From NCBI RefSeq assembly GCF_009746125.1, contig NZ_CP041352.1, positions 2,278,436 through 2,342,435 on the forward strand: a stretch of DNA of 64,000 nt, read 5' to 3'. Shown in pieces: positions 26,008-33,733 of the stretch. Under the pieces are notes generated by a model. It was given only the letters and a program-made list of their open reading frames with translations, searched no databases and was not told the DNA's origin. Source of the DNA: Casimicrobium huifangae. Lineage in GTDB: Bacteria; Pseudomonadota; Gammaproteobacteria; Burkholderiales; Casimicrobiaceae. How positions within the stretch are numbered: position 1 is the first letter of the stretch; every line of letters begins with the position of its first letter. The translations under genes were made by a program, and so were the position numbers.

Positions 26008-26044
26008 TTGCGTAATCATAGTATGTAATATCATATTACGTAAT
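26008..26044. promoter_or_regulatory. Nested palindromes upstream of tnpT-like gene (possible resolution site or operator)
   Basis: There is a perfect GTAATAT-C-ATATTAC palindrome (26025-26039) and an overlapping ATTACGTAAT palindrome (26035-26044). A wider imperfect pair is TTGCGTAAT (26008) and ATTACGTAA (26035). In Tn4651-type elements the resolution site lies next to tnpT. A tyrosine-recombinase core or KfrA-type operator fits this structure. Confidence 0.45.
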
Positions 26045-26067
26045 ACGGTACGAAATTCGAGGATGCC

Positions 26068-27144
26068 ATGGCCAGAGCCGGAATTTACAAATCAGAAGTC
26101 GTCAGAGCGCGTAACAATCTGTTGGCAATGGGGCGCTACCCATCAATCGATGCCATCCGAGGCGAACTAGGCAATACCGGCTCGAAAGGCACGATCCACC
26201 GCTACTTGAAGGAAATCGAGGAAGAGGAAGGCGGGAGTACCGGCGCTCAGGTTGCCGTCAGCGAAGCCATCCAGGATCTGGCTGGCAGACTCGCTGAGCG
26301 CCTGCATGAAGAAGCTGATCAGCGCTTGGCGGCTCTGACCGACAAGCACAAGGCAGAAATTGCAGCGCTGAACGACAGCATCACCGCATTACGTAACGAA
26401 GCGGAATCCTTCCGCAGTCAGTCTGAGCGTCAGGCCGTGGAATTGGCGGCAGAGAGAGCGGCGCATACCGAAACCCTGTCCACGCTTCAGGAAGAGAGAA
26501 TCGTTCGGGCGCAAATGTCTCAGCGTATCCTGGATATGGAGGGGTTGCTGGCTAAGGAAGATGCGCACCGCGTATCGCTGGAAGAGAAGCACCGGCACGC
26601 CAGAGAGGCGCTGGAGCATTTCCGCACTGCGGCGAAGGAGCAACGGGAGCAAGATCAGCGTCAGTTCGAGCAGCAGATTCAGTTTTTGCAGGGCGAATTG
26701 CGGGCAGTCAAGGAAACAGTGAACGCGAAACAACAGGAACTCATCCGTAGCCACGAGGACAATGCCCGCTTGTCCAGCGAACAGGGCCATCTTCGTGCCG
26801 AATTGCACCGACTTGAAACCGAGATTCGGCCGCTACGTACAGCCCGAGAGCAATTGGCTGTTTCCGAGTTGAAGAATCAACAGTTAGAAGAGCGCCAGGC
26901 ACAGGCTGCAACGCGAGTTGAAGAATTGCTCATCGAGGCCCAGGGCTATGCTCAAAAGCTTGAGGAGTCCACCCATGCCGGCGTTCGCCTAGAGGCTGAA
27001 TTGACCGCAGCGAAAGCCGTGTTAGCGAGCCACGAACAGATCCTGCAAAAGCTCACCGTCAGTCAATCAGCGGCGCCGAAAGTAAGCGGTAAACCTAAGG
27101 GGGGCACCAAGAAGCAGGAGTCACTCTTTGACTCGGGCAAATAA
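26068..27144 (+). CDS. tnpT: KfrA-like coiled-coil DNA-binding protein (TnpT-like)
   Basis: The product has 358 residues. The N-terminal part (about 1-50, with MARAGIYKSEVVRARNNLLA and TGSKGTIHRYLKEIEEE) matches the KfrA_N DNA-binding helix-turn-helix. The remaining 300 residues are a nearly continuous coiled coil rich in Glu, Gln, Arg and Ala, ending in a short basic Gly/Lys tail. GAGG lies five bases before the ATG. TnpT of Tn4651 has this architecture and helps TnpS resolve cointegrates at the resolution site. The recombinase at 13407 and the palindromes just upstream fit that. The cargo genes lie between the two resolution genes here. Confidence 0.75.
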   Translation: MARAGIYKSEVVRARNNLLAMGRYPSIDAIRGELGNTGSKGTIHRYLKEIEEEEGGSTGAQVAVSEAIQDLAGRLAERLHEEADQRLAALTDKHKAEIAALNDSITALRNEAESFRSQSERQAVELAAERAAHTETLSTLQEERIVRAQMSQRILDMEGLLAKEDAHRVSLEEKHRHAREALEHFRTAAKEQREQDQRQFEQQIQFLQGELRAVKETVNAKQQELIRSHEDNARLSSEQGHLRAELHRLETEIRPLRTAREQLAVSELKNQQLEERQAQAATRVEELLIEAQGYAQKLEESTHAGVRLEAELTAAKAVLASHEQILQKLTVSQSAAPKVSGKPKGGTKKQESLFDSGK

Positions 27145-27237
27145 ATCTGGATTGTCAGTTCAGCGGTGGAATTTTTGAACCGGCCAAGTACCATTCTCAG
27201 CAACGAATACGACAGATCGAAAAACGGAGACAACTAC

Positions 27238-28008
27238 ATGGAGTCCAGTGAGTATATTCGACCACCGGGAACTTACTACGACATCATGGCCCATCCGGTC
27301 GACAGGAAACAGGCGATCGAGGTGGCAATCGTTCAGGATCATCGCTTCGCTTTCTTTTATTGGCTCAAGTGGCGTAACAAGCAGCACAATCGTCCCAATC
27401 CGCCAACCCTGATCTCCCTGGACTGGCATCAGGATCTCGCGCAACCTTGCGACCTCGAATGCGAATGGCTCGGTGCGCTTGATACGGCCGACTACAAGGC
27501 TGTCAGTTACTTTTGCTGGGACAGGCTACATGTCCTAAACGATGGACATATCCTGGCTGCCGCCTATCTCAACCTGATTGGCGATATCCACGTGGTACAG
27601 AAGCAGCGTGACGAATGCCCGGAGGATTTCGTTGATATCGAAGGGCGAAAGCACGTAGTTCGCTGTTATGAATCGGTGGAGCAACTGACCGAGGCAGTCT
27701 CAGGGCAGGAATACGATTCGGTTATCCTCGATATCGATCTCGATTACTTCACTGAAAGCCCGGACCCATGCGGGGGAGGCGACAAGCTTAAACTGGTCGA
27801 GCAAGCCGAGATCCAAGCCTGCCTGGATCAAAAAGGATTGCTCATGTCTTGGGTTTTGCCACGAATGGCAGGAATGACCATCGCGACTGAACCAGAGTTC
27901 TGTGGCGGGATAATGAATTCGAACTACTTGTTCAATGTCGTGTGCGGCACGTTGTTTGATCCGCCGCTGTTGAGTCACAAGGCTGGTTGGCGCCATCAAT
28001 CGAAATAG
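27238..28008 (+). CDS. UPF0489 family protein
   Basis: This 256-residue protein shows two features of UPF0489 (the family of human C5orf22), whose fold is thought to be arginase-like. One is the DWHQD motif (LISLDWHQDLAQPCDLECEW) and the other is ILDIDLDYFTES. His and Asp residues in these motifs suggest metal binding. The ATG at 27238 follows GGAG with 8-base spacing. A GTG at 27166 gives a 24-residue extension with no ribosome site. It is the last gene before the right transposon end, co-directional with tnpT. Enzyme activity is unknown. Confidence 0.75.
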   Translation: MESSEYIRPPGTYYDIMAHPVDRKQAIEVAIVQDHRFAFFYWLKWRNKQHNRPNPPTLISLDWHQDLAQPCDLECEWLGALDTADYKAVSYFCWDRLHVLNDGHILAAAYLNLIGDIHVVQKQRDECPEDFVDIEGRKHVVRCYESVEQLTEAVSGQEYDSVILDIDLDYFTESPDPCGGGDKLKLVEQAEIQACLDQKGLLMSWVLPRMAGMTIATEPEFCGGIMNSNYLFNVVCGTLFDPPLLSHKAGWRHQSK

Positions 28009-28041
28009 CTGCCGCTGATTTTCCTGCGCTAAATCTGGCGG

Positions 28042-28087
28042 TTAGCTGTGGTTTTCGAGGATTTCACATGAATCCCGGCCGACCCTC
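28042..28087 (-). repeat. Right terminal inverted repeat of the Tn4651-type transposon
   Basis: The reverse complement starts GAGGGTCGGCCGGGA, identical to the left end for 15 bases. It then differs by single substitutions, including the shared GAAATCCTC block. It ends 79 bases past the UPF0489 stop. Confidence 0.85.
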
Positions 28088-28513
28088 AAAGAGGCGTCGC
28101 TACGCGTTGAGCTGCGAGAAAGTACGGAGCGTCTCGAGGGCGTTCAGAAGCACGTCATGCTCCAGGTCGCCGACGCTCGCGAACTGCAGCGTCGTGCGGA
28201 AGATCAGGCCGCGAGAGCCAACCATCGCGGCGACAAGCTTGCCACCGACCTGGAATCGCTGCGAGGGCAACTCGCTGAGGTCCTTCCGGCGCACGAGAGA
28301 GCCTTGGCGAGCTTGGCCGAAGCTTCCGGCGAAGTCAGCGGATTGCGGAAGGAGCGGGACGGACTGAAGGAAACGCTGGCAAGAACGACGGGCCAGCTCG
28401 ATGCCGCCACAACCCAATTCACGGTCTTGACCGCGCGAATTGCAGACCGGCAAATACCTGGTTCAGGCGCCCGGAAAAAACGCCAAGCGCCACAAATAGC
28501 ACGAAAAACATAA
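28088..28513 (+). pseudogene. KfrA-like coiled-coil gene, 5' end lost at transposon boundary
   Basis: An open frame crosses the transposon end and encodes a Glu/Arg/Leu-rich coiled coil (VELRESTERLEGVQKHV, then ELQRRAEDQAARANHRGD and GLKETLARTTGQLD). This is the C-terminal half of a KfrA-type protein. Its N-terminal DNA-binding domain is absent because the inverted repeat ends here. The first in-frame ATG (28157) is only internal. The last 20 or so residues overlap the 25-bp repeat at 28485, so the natural C-terminus may also be altered. It is a second, distinct KfrA-like gene, probably from the older element represented on the left by the broken transposase. Confidence 0.7.
28485..28509. repeat. 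25-bp island-flanking repeat, right copy A
   Basis: It is identical to the reverse complement of 1723-1747. It lies at the 3' end of the broken KfrA-like gene. Confidence 0.8.
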
Positions 28514-28569
28514 AAACCGAAAAAAGCACGATTTTCTAAGTTATTGATATCGCTTCGCTTTTTTTGGCC

Positions 28570-28594
28570 AAGCGCCACAACTAACACGAAAAAC
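28570..28594. repeat. 25-bp island-flanking repeat, right copy B
   Basis: This is in the same orientation as copy A, 85 bases further on, with two mismatches. Between the copies is an A/T-rich stretch with no gene. Confidence 0.75.
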
Positions 28595-28620
28595 AAAAAC
28601 ACCCCACGACGCAAACTGGC

Positions 28621-28648
28621 AAAACGCCCGGCTGGCCCGGGCGTTTTT
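28621..28648 (+). terminator. Strong intrinsic terminator
   Basis: An 11-bp perfect stem (AAAACGCCCGG/CCGGGCGTTTT) with a 5-base loop and a T-run can work in both directions. No complete gene ends just before it. It may have belonged to a gene removed by the island. Confidence 0.85.
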
Positions 28649-28831
28649 CTATTCGGGTCAACGAATCTTTACGTCGCGGAAATCGCGGCTTGACTTGTGC
28701 TGCCTGCAGTTCAACTGTGGCCGCTGAAGCTTACCCCCAGCGCTGCAGTCACCCGGCGCCGTTTCCTCGAATGACCTCTGTGCGGCGCCGGTTGCCCCCG
28801 TACGAACGAAGGCACGAAGGAACCGCCGCTA

Positions 28832-29050
28832 TTGCCGGCTCTGCCATTACCTGCAGCATCGCTGTCGTCGCGGGCGACCCAGGCAGTGACCAACGCTCAG
28901 GCCGTCCGACGGGCTCCGCCACCCGAGGCGCTTGCGGCCTGCGAGGGCAGGGTGGCGGGTGACGATGTCAGCATCACGCGGCCCGATGGCCGAACCATCT
29001 CCGGCTCCTGTCAGCTCACGTTCTGTTCCGACGCCTCGCCGGTACAGTGA
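28832..29050 (+). CDS. Small protein, possible secreted family
   Basis: This 72-residue frame starts at TTG. The C-terminal part has two cysteines and a pattern (PPPEALAACEGRVAGDDVS, then GRTISGSCQLTFC) like small exported Cys-containing proteins seen in many proteobacteria. The N-terminus (LPALPLPAASLSSRATQA) is only weakly signal-peptide-like, and no ribosome site is clear. It could be a real gene whose 5' part was misplaced, or a remnant. No other gene is apparent between the terminator at 28648 and cmk. Confidence 0.35.
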   Translation: MPALPLPAASLSSRATQAVTNAQAVRRAPPPEALAACEGRVAGDDVSITRPDGRTISGSCQLTFCSDASPVQ

Positions 29051-29347
29051 CGCCAGACCAGGTCGGCCGACGGGCGACGCAATGAGCGGTCGGCCTCACG
29101 CCGGACGTCGTCGGATTGGCCACAGATGCGACCGGCACCGATGCCTAAAATGCTGCATGGCGACAAAATCGTACGCAAGCGGCGGCAAGGAGAGGCGAGC
29201 CCCTCCAGTTTTGAGTATCAACTTTCCATGGAAAGGCCCATCCGATAAGGGCGTAGTGAACGAAGTAGCAAGAAGTCGACTATCAGCTGAAACTGCACTC
29301 CGTGCCGCATCCGGTTGTGGTTCTCCGCCTCAAGGTGTACTGGCGTG

Positions 29348-30103
29348 ATGACTCCCGTAATCACGATCGACGGCCCGGTTGCGTCGGGCAAGGGTACCGT
29401 CGCCCGCCACGTCGCTGAAGCGTTGGGATTTCATCTGCTCGACTCCGGCGCGATTTATCGTGCCCATGCACTGGCCTGTCTTGACCGCAATATTGAATTC
29501 AATGAAATCAATGTGTTGGAAGAACAAGCTCGGGCACTTTCTCTGAAATTTGTTGGCTCCCAAGTGTGGGTTGATGGGCGCGATGCCACCGCCTTGGTGC
29601 GCTCGGAAGCGGTCGGTATGGCGGCGTCAACGCTGTCGGCGATCCCCGAGGTGAGGGCAGCGCTGCTGCAGCGTCAACGCGACTTCGCCCAGGCACCTGG
29701 ATTGGTTGCGGACGGGCGAGATATGGGCACCGTGGTGTTCACCGACGCCGCGCTGAAGATCTACCTCACGACTACCGCCGAGGTTCGGGCCGCGCGCCGC
29801 GTTGGGCAGGTCGCTGCACAGCGCCAGCGGGATGCCGCCGATTCGCAAGCTAAACAGTTGATTGCAAAGGGAAATTCGGCTAACATTGCAAGTTCGCCCG
29901 AATCCCTTGAGCAAGACGTTGACCCGGAGCTCGCGAGGTCAGTCGAAGCGCAGATCAGGCAGCGCGACGCGCAGGATAAAACCCGCGCAGTTGCGCCGCT
30001 CCGGCCCGCGCCCGACGCCATCGTGATTGACAACGCCGCCCACCGGCCTGAACAGACGGTAGACGCGGTGCTGGCACTCTGGGCGTTGCGACAGTTGCGA
30101 TAG
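29348..30103 (+). CDS. cmk: Cytidylate kinase
   Basis: This 251-residue kinase phosphorylates CMP and dCMP with ATP. The P-loop is DGPVASGKGTVARHVAEAL at about residues 7-25, followed by HLLDSGAIYRAHAL. The base-recognition region VADGRDMGTVVF is at about 120-130. The ATG at 29348 gives the normal N-terminus MTPVITIDGP. The gene precedes rpsA as in most proteobacteria. It is slightly longer than the usual 220-230 residues because of a segment after residue 180. Upstream aroA, usual in betaproteobacteria, is not present, and the island lies there instead. Confidence 0.95.
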   Translation: MTPVITIDGPVASGKGTVARHVAEALGFHLLDSGAIYRAHALACLDRNIEFNEINVLEEQARALSLKFVGSQVWVDGRDATALVRSEAVGMAASTLSAIPEVRAALLQRQRDFAQAPGLVADGRDMGTVVFTDAALKIYLTTTAEVRAARRVGQVAAQRQRDAADSQAKQLIAKGNSANIASSPESLEQDVDPELARSVEAQIRQRDAQDKTRAVAPLRPAPDAIVIDNAAHRPEQTVDAVLALWALRQLR

Positions 30104-30343
30104 GCACCGCGCCGTAGGTCAACTCTGGTTGGTCGGCGGCTGCTGGTGACTCGCAATATCGCAACTTGAACAGCGCCGGTACAAGGGGATTCAGCGAAAA
30201 CGTTACGGCCGTGCTTTTGGCTGCTGTCCTGTGTTTTCGGTGCGCTTGCGCGCCGGCACAGGGGCTGAAAAGCATGTTTTTCAATCACTTAACCTCTATG
30301 TCGTGGCAATGGTGCCGTGGCGAGAGCAAACCGAAAGTTCTTA

Positions 30344-32041
30344 ATGTCTACTGCAAACGAATCCTTTGCCCAGCTATTTGAAGAAAGCCTTGCCCGCAAG
30401 GAAATGCGTCTGGGTGAAGTCATCACCGCCGAGGTGGTGCGTGTTGACTACAACGTTGTTGTCGTCAACGCCGGCCTGAAATCGGAGGCCTATGTTCCGA
30501 TCGAAGAATTCAAGAATGATCGCGGCGAAGTTGAAGTCAAGGCCGGCGATCTGATCCAGGTCGCCATCGAGGCGCTGGAAAACGGCTACGGCGAAACCCG
30601 CCTGTCGCGCGACAAGGCGAAGCGTCTGGCCTCGTGGTACTTCCTCGAGAACGCCATGAACCAGGGCGACATCGTCTCCGGCATGGTGGTCGGCAAGGTC
30701 AAGGGCGGCCTGACCGTCATGACGCACGGCGTACGCGCCTTCCTGCCGGGCTCGCTGGTTGACATGCGTCCGATCAAGGACACCTCGCCGTACGAAGGCA
30801 AGGAACTCGAGTTCAAGGTCATCAAGCTCGACAAGAAGCGCAACAACGTGGTGGTCAGCCGCCGCGCCGTGCTCGAAGTGTCGATGGGCGCTGAGCGCGA
30901 GAAGCTGCTGTCGACGCTGGCCGAAGGCGCCACCGTCAGCGGTACCGTCAAGAACATCACCGACTACGGCGCGTTCGTGGACCTCGGTGGCATCGATGGC
31001 CTGCTGCACATCACCGATCTGGCCTGGCGTCGTGTCAAGCATCCGTCAGAAGTCCTCACCGTTGGCCAGGAAGTCACGGCGAAAGTGCTCAAGTTCGACC
31101 AGGAAAAGAATCGCGTCTCGCTCGGCCTCAAGCAACTGGGCGACGATCCGTGGGTCGGTCTGGCTCGCCGCTACCCGCAGGGCACCCGCCTGTTCGGCAA
31201 GGTCACCAACATCACCGACTACGGTGCATTCGTTGAGATCGACGCTGGCATCGAAGGCCTGGTGCACGTGTCCGAGATGGACTGGACCAACAAGAACGTA
31301 AGCCCGTCGAAGGTCGTCTCGCTCGGCGACGAAGTCGAAGTGATGATCCTCGAAATCGACGAAGACCGTCGTCGCATCTCGCTTGGCATCAAACAGTGCC
31401 AACCGAATCCGTGGGACGAATTTGCCGCCAACTACAAGAAGGGCGACAAGGTCTCCGGTGCCATCAAGTCGATCACCGACTTCGGCGTCTTCATCGGCCT
31501 GCCGGGTGGCATCGATGGTCTCATCCATCTGTCCGACCTGTCGTGGACGATCGCCGGCGAACAAGCCGTGCGTGACTTCAAGAAGGGCCAGGAAGTGGAA
31601 GCTGCCGTTCTCGGCATTGATGTCGAGCGTGAGCGTATCTCGCTGGGCATCAAGCAGCTCGACGGCGATCCGTTCAACAACTACATCGCCCTGAATGACA
31701 AGGGTGCCATCGTGACCGGCACGGTGAAGAGCGCGGAGCCGAAGGGCGCCGTGATCCAGCTGGCCGACGACGTCGAAGGCTACCTGCGTGCTTCGGAAGT
31801 TTCGCGTGAACGCGTCGAAGACATCCGCAGCCACGTCAAGGAAGGCGATACGGTCGAAGTGATGATCATCAATGTCGATCGCAAGACCCGCAACATCAGC
31901 CTGTCGATCAAGGCCAAGGATTCCGCCGAGGAAGCCGAAGCCGTGCGTCAGCACTCGCGTGACGACAACGCAGGCAATGCCGGTCTGGCTGGCCTCGGGG
32001 CGCTGCTGAAGGCGAAGCAGGACGGCAACAAGGCAGAATAG
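30344..32041 (+). CDS. rpsA: Small ribosomal subunit protein bS1
   Basis: The product has 565 residues with six S1 RNA-binding repeats. Each is marked by a [20 protein letters not shown]-type motif (full repeats near residues 190, 275, 362 and 450) plus the two shorter N-terminal ones. S1 recruits mRNA to the 30S subunit. The ATG at 30344 gives the standard [16 protein letters not shown] start. The upstream 240 bases are untranslated, and S1 leaders in other bacteria are autoregulatory. It is co-directional with cmk and ihfB. Confidence 0.97.
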   Translation: MSTANESFAQLFEESLARKEMRLGEVITAEVVRVDYNVVVVNAGLKSEAYVPIEEFKNDRGEVEVKAGDLIQVAIEALENGYGETRLSRDKAKRLASWYFLENAMNQGDIVSGMVVGKVKGGLTVMTHGVRAFLPGSLVDMRPIKDTSPYEGKELEFKVIKLDKKRNNVVVSRRAVLEVSMGAEREKLLSTLAEGATVSGTVKNITDYGAFVDLGGIDGLLHITDLAWRRVKHPSEVLTVGQEVTAKVLKFDQEKNRVSLGLKQLGDDPWVGLARRYPQGTRLFGKVTNITDYGAFVEIDAGIEGLVHVSEMDWTNKNVSPSKVVSLGDEVEVMILEIDEDRRRISLGIKQCQPNPWDEFAANYKKGDKVSGAIKSITDFGVFIGLPGGIDGLIHLSDLSWTIAGEQAVRDFKKGQEVEAAVLGIDVERERISLGIKQLDGDPFNNYIALNDKGAIVTGTVKSAEPKGAVIQLADDVEGYLRASEVSRERVEDIRSHVKEGDTVEVMIINVDRKTRNISLSIKAKDSAEEAEAVRQHSRDDNAGNAGLAGLGALLKAKQDGNKAE

Positions 32042-32107
32042 GCTCAAGCATTTAGTTTGCACACGCGTTCGGCGGTAGCACGTCGCGGAAGAGGAGAGGG
32101 GTAGGCC

Positions 32108-32437
32108 ATGACACGATCAAGCCTGGTAGCGCGCCTGTCAGCGCGCTTCCCTCACCTCATGGCGCGCGACACCGAACTGGCGGTGAGGCTGATTCTTGAT
32201 GCCATCGGGGACGCCCTCGCTGAGGGTTCCCGGGTTGAGGTGCGTGGTTTCGGCAGCTTCGCGCTGTCGTACCGCCCGCCACGGGTTGGACGTAACCCGA
32301 AGTCGGGAGACCAGGTGGTCGTCCCGGCCAAACACGTTCCACACTTCAAGGCTGGCAAGGAGCTGCGCGAGCGTGTCGATCAGCTCGGCACGCTTCCGGA
32401 TGGCAGTCTTGGCATTCCGCCAGCGGTGAATGTCTAG
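32108..32437 (+). CDS. ihfB: Integration host factor subunit beta
   Basis: This 109-residue HU/IHF-fold protein starts [17 protein letters not shown] and has the conserved loop [20 protein letters not shown] that inserts Pro into the DNA minor groove. IHF bends DNA at specific sites and is needed for recombination, transposition and many promoters. The gene lies directly after rpsA, its normal place. The C-terminal tail (about 95-109) is slightly longer than in Escherichia coli. A GGAAGAGGAGAGGGG purine tract precedes the ATG. Confidence 0.97.
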   Translation: MTRSSLVARLSARFPHLMARDTELAVRLILDAIGDALAEGSRVEVRGFGSFALSYRPPRVGRNPKSGDQVVVPAKHVPHFKAGKELRERVDQLGTLPDGSLGIPPAVNV

Positions 32438-32517
32438 CCGCGTACCCGACCTGAGGGGCGGACCGCCCAAGTTCGGTCGCGCTTGTTCCTCCCACCTACT
32501 GAAATCTGGAGCATCCG

Positions 32518-33678
32518 GTGGACTTTGAAGCCTGGTGGCTGCTAGTACCGTTGGGCTGCTTTGCGCTCGGCTGGTTTGCCGCACGTGTCGACATTCGCTA
32601 TGTTCTGCGCGATGCCCGTGCCCTGCCTTCGGCGTATTTCCGGGGACTCAACTTTCTCCTGCGCGAACAACATGATCGTGCAGTGGAAAGTTTTGTCGAT
32701 GTCTCCCGTCGTGATCCACATGCACTCGATTTGCAGCTCGCGTTGGGCAGTCTGTTTCGCCGACAGGGCCGGATCGGCGAAGCGACCGGTATTCACCAGG
32801 GGCTTGTTGATCGCCACGACTTGCCAAAAGAGAAGCGTGAGCTGGCACTGTTCGAGCTGGCTCAGGACTTTCATGCGGCCGGCCTCTTTGATCGCGCCGA
32901 GTCCGTCTATGAGCAGCTGACTGGAACTTCCTTCGAGGCGGAGGCGGTGACCCGGCTGGCATCGGTATTGGAGCAGGAGAAAGCCTGGCAACGTGCAATA
33001 GCGGCGCGCGAACGCATCCAACGCATCAGCGGTGAACCGCAGGGACGGTTCATTGCCCAGTATCACTGCGAGCTGGCGGAAGTGGCGCTTGCCGAGGGCA
33101 AAGACGAGCAGATTGCACAGCATCTCGCGGCAGCTAGCGAAAACAATCGCAACAATGCCAGGGTGCCGCTCATCGCATTCCGTAGCGCAATCAAGCGCGG
33201 CAACAGTGAGGCGGCGAAGACTGCGCTCGCGGAGATTTTGCGTACACGCGCTGATTTGTCAGTGCTGGTCGCTGACGACGTTGTGAATCTCTACCAGTCG
33301 CTTGGCTCACCGGGTACGGGAGTTGAGCAACTGGCACTGGCTCAGCAGGCAGCGCCGACCTCGCTTGGCCTGTCGAGGCTGGTTGACGCATCACTCAAGA
33401 TTGAGGGCCGCGACGCTGCGGTCGCCCGATTGAAGCGCGAATTGACAGCGCAGCCGTCAGCCCGCCAGGCCAGCCGTCTGCTTGAACTGGAGAGCAGCCG
33501 CTACGATGGCGAAGCAGCCGAGACGATGAAGGGGATCGCCCAATTGCTGTTGCGTGCAACCGATCGGACGCCCGGTTTTCATTGCACCCATTGTGGCTTC
33601 CGCGCGCCCCGGTACTACTGGAAATGCCCTGGCTGCAACGAATGGGAGAGCTTTTGTGCGACCCCTCTAGGCCAATGA
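32518..33678 (+). CDS. lapB: Lipopolysaccharide assembly protein LapB
   Basis: This 386-residue protein regulates LPS synthesis by controlling LpxC turnover. It starts at GTG 32518, then has a single membrane anchor (WWLLVPLGCFALGWFAARVD), nine or so TPR-like helical repeats (about 45-340) and a rubredoxin-type zinc ribbon at the C-terminus (CTHCGFRAPRYYWKCPGCNEWES, four Cys). It is downstream of ihfB. The small lapA gene that usually sits between them is missing in this window, and the gap is only 80 bases. Confidence 0.95.
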   Translation: MDFEAWWLLVPLGCFALGWFAARVDIRYVLRDARALPSAYFRGLNFLLREQHDRAVESFVDVSRRDPHALDLQLALGSLFRRQGRIGEATGIHQGLVDRHDLPKEKRELALFELAQDFHAAGLFDRAESVYEQLTGTSFEAEAVTRLASVLEQEKAWQRAIAARERIQRISGEPQGRFIAQYHCELAEVALAEGKDEQIAQHLAAASENNRNNARVPLIAFRSAIKRGNSEAAKTALAEILRTRADLSVLVADDVVNLYQSLGSPGTGVEQLALAQQAAPTSLGLSRLVDASLKIEGRDAAVARLKRELTAQPSARQASRLLELESSRYDGEAAETMKGIAQLLLRATDRTPGFHCTHCGFRAPRYYWKCPGCNEWESFCATPLGQ

Positions 33679-33733
33679 CCATCAGCGTTCGCCCGTCCTC
33701 TCCAACACTCAACGAAAACAATAAGTTCTACCA

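Larger units (their letters stand above)
9867..28087. mobile_element. Tn3/Tn4651-type transposon, 18.2 kb, with defence and efflux cargo
   Basis: The ends are the 46-bp imperfect inverted repeats 9867-9912 and 28042-28087. They enclose a 1000-residue Tn3 transposase, a tyrosine recombinase and a KfrA-like coiled-coil protein, the combination known as tnpA/tnpS/tnpT in Tn4651-type elements. Cargo comprises a small Cys/His-rich protein, a subtilase/AAA ATPase pair (IetS/IetA-like), an ABC efflux operon with TetR regulator, and a UPF0489 protein. The five bases outside each end (tactg and aaaga) do not match. The expected target duplication is therefore absent, and the flanking genes are different broken genes. 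This suggests deletion or recombination after insertion. Confidence 0.85.
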
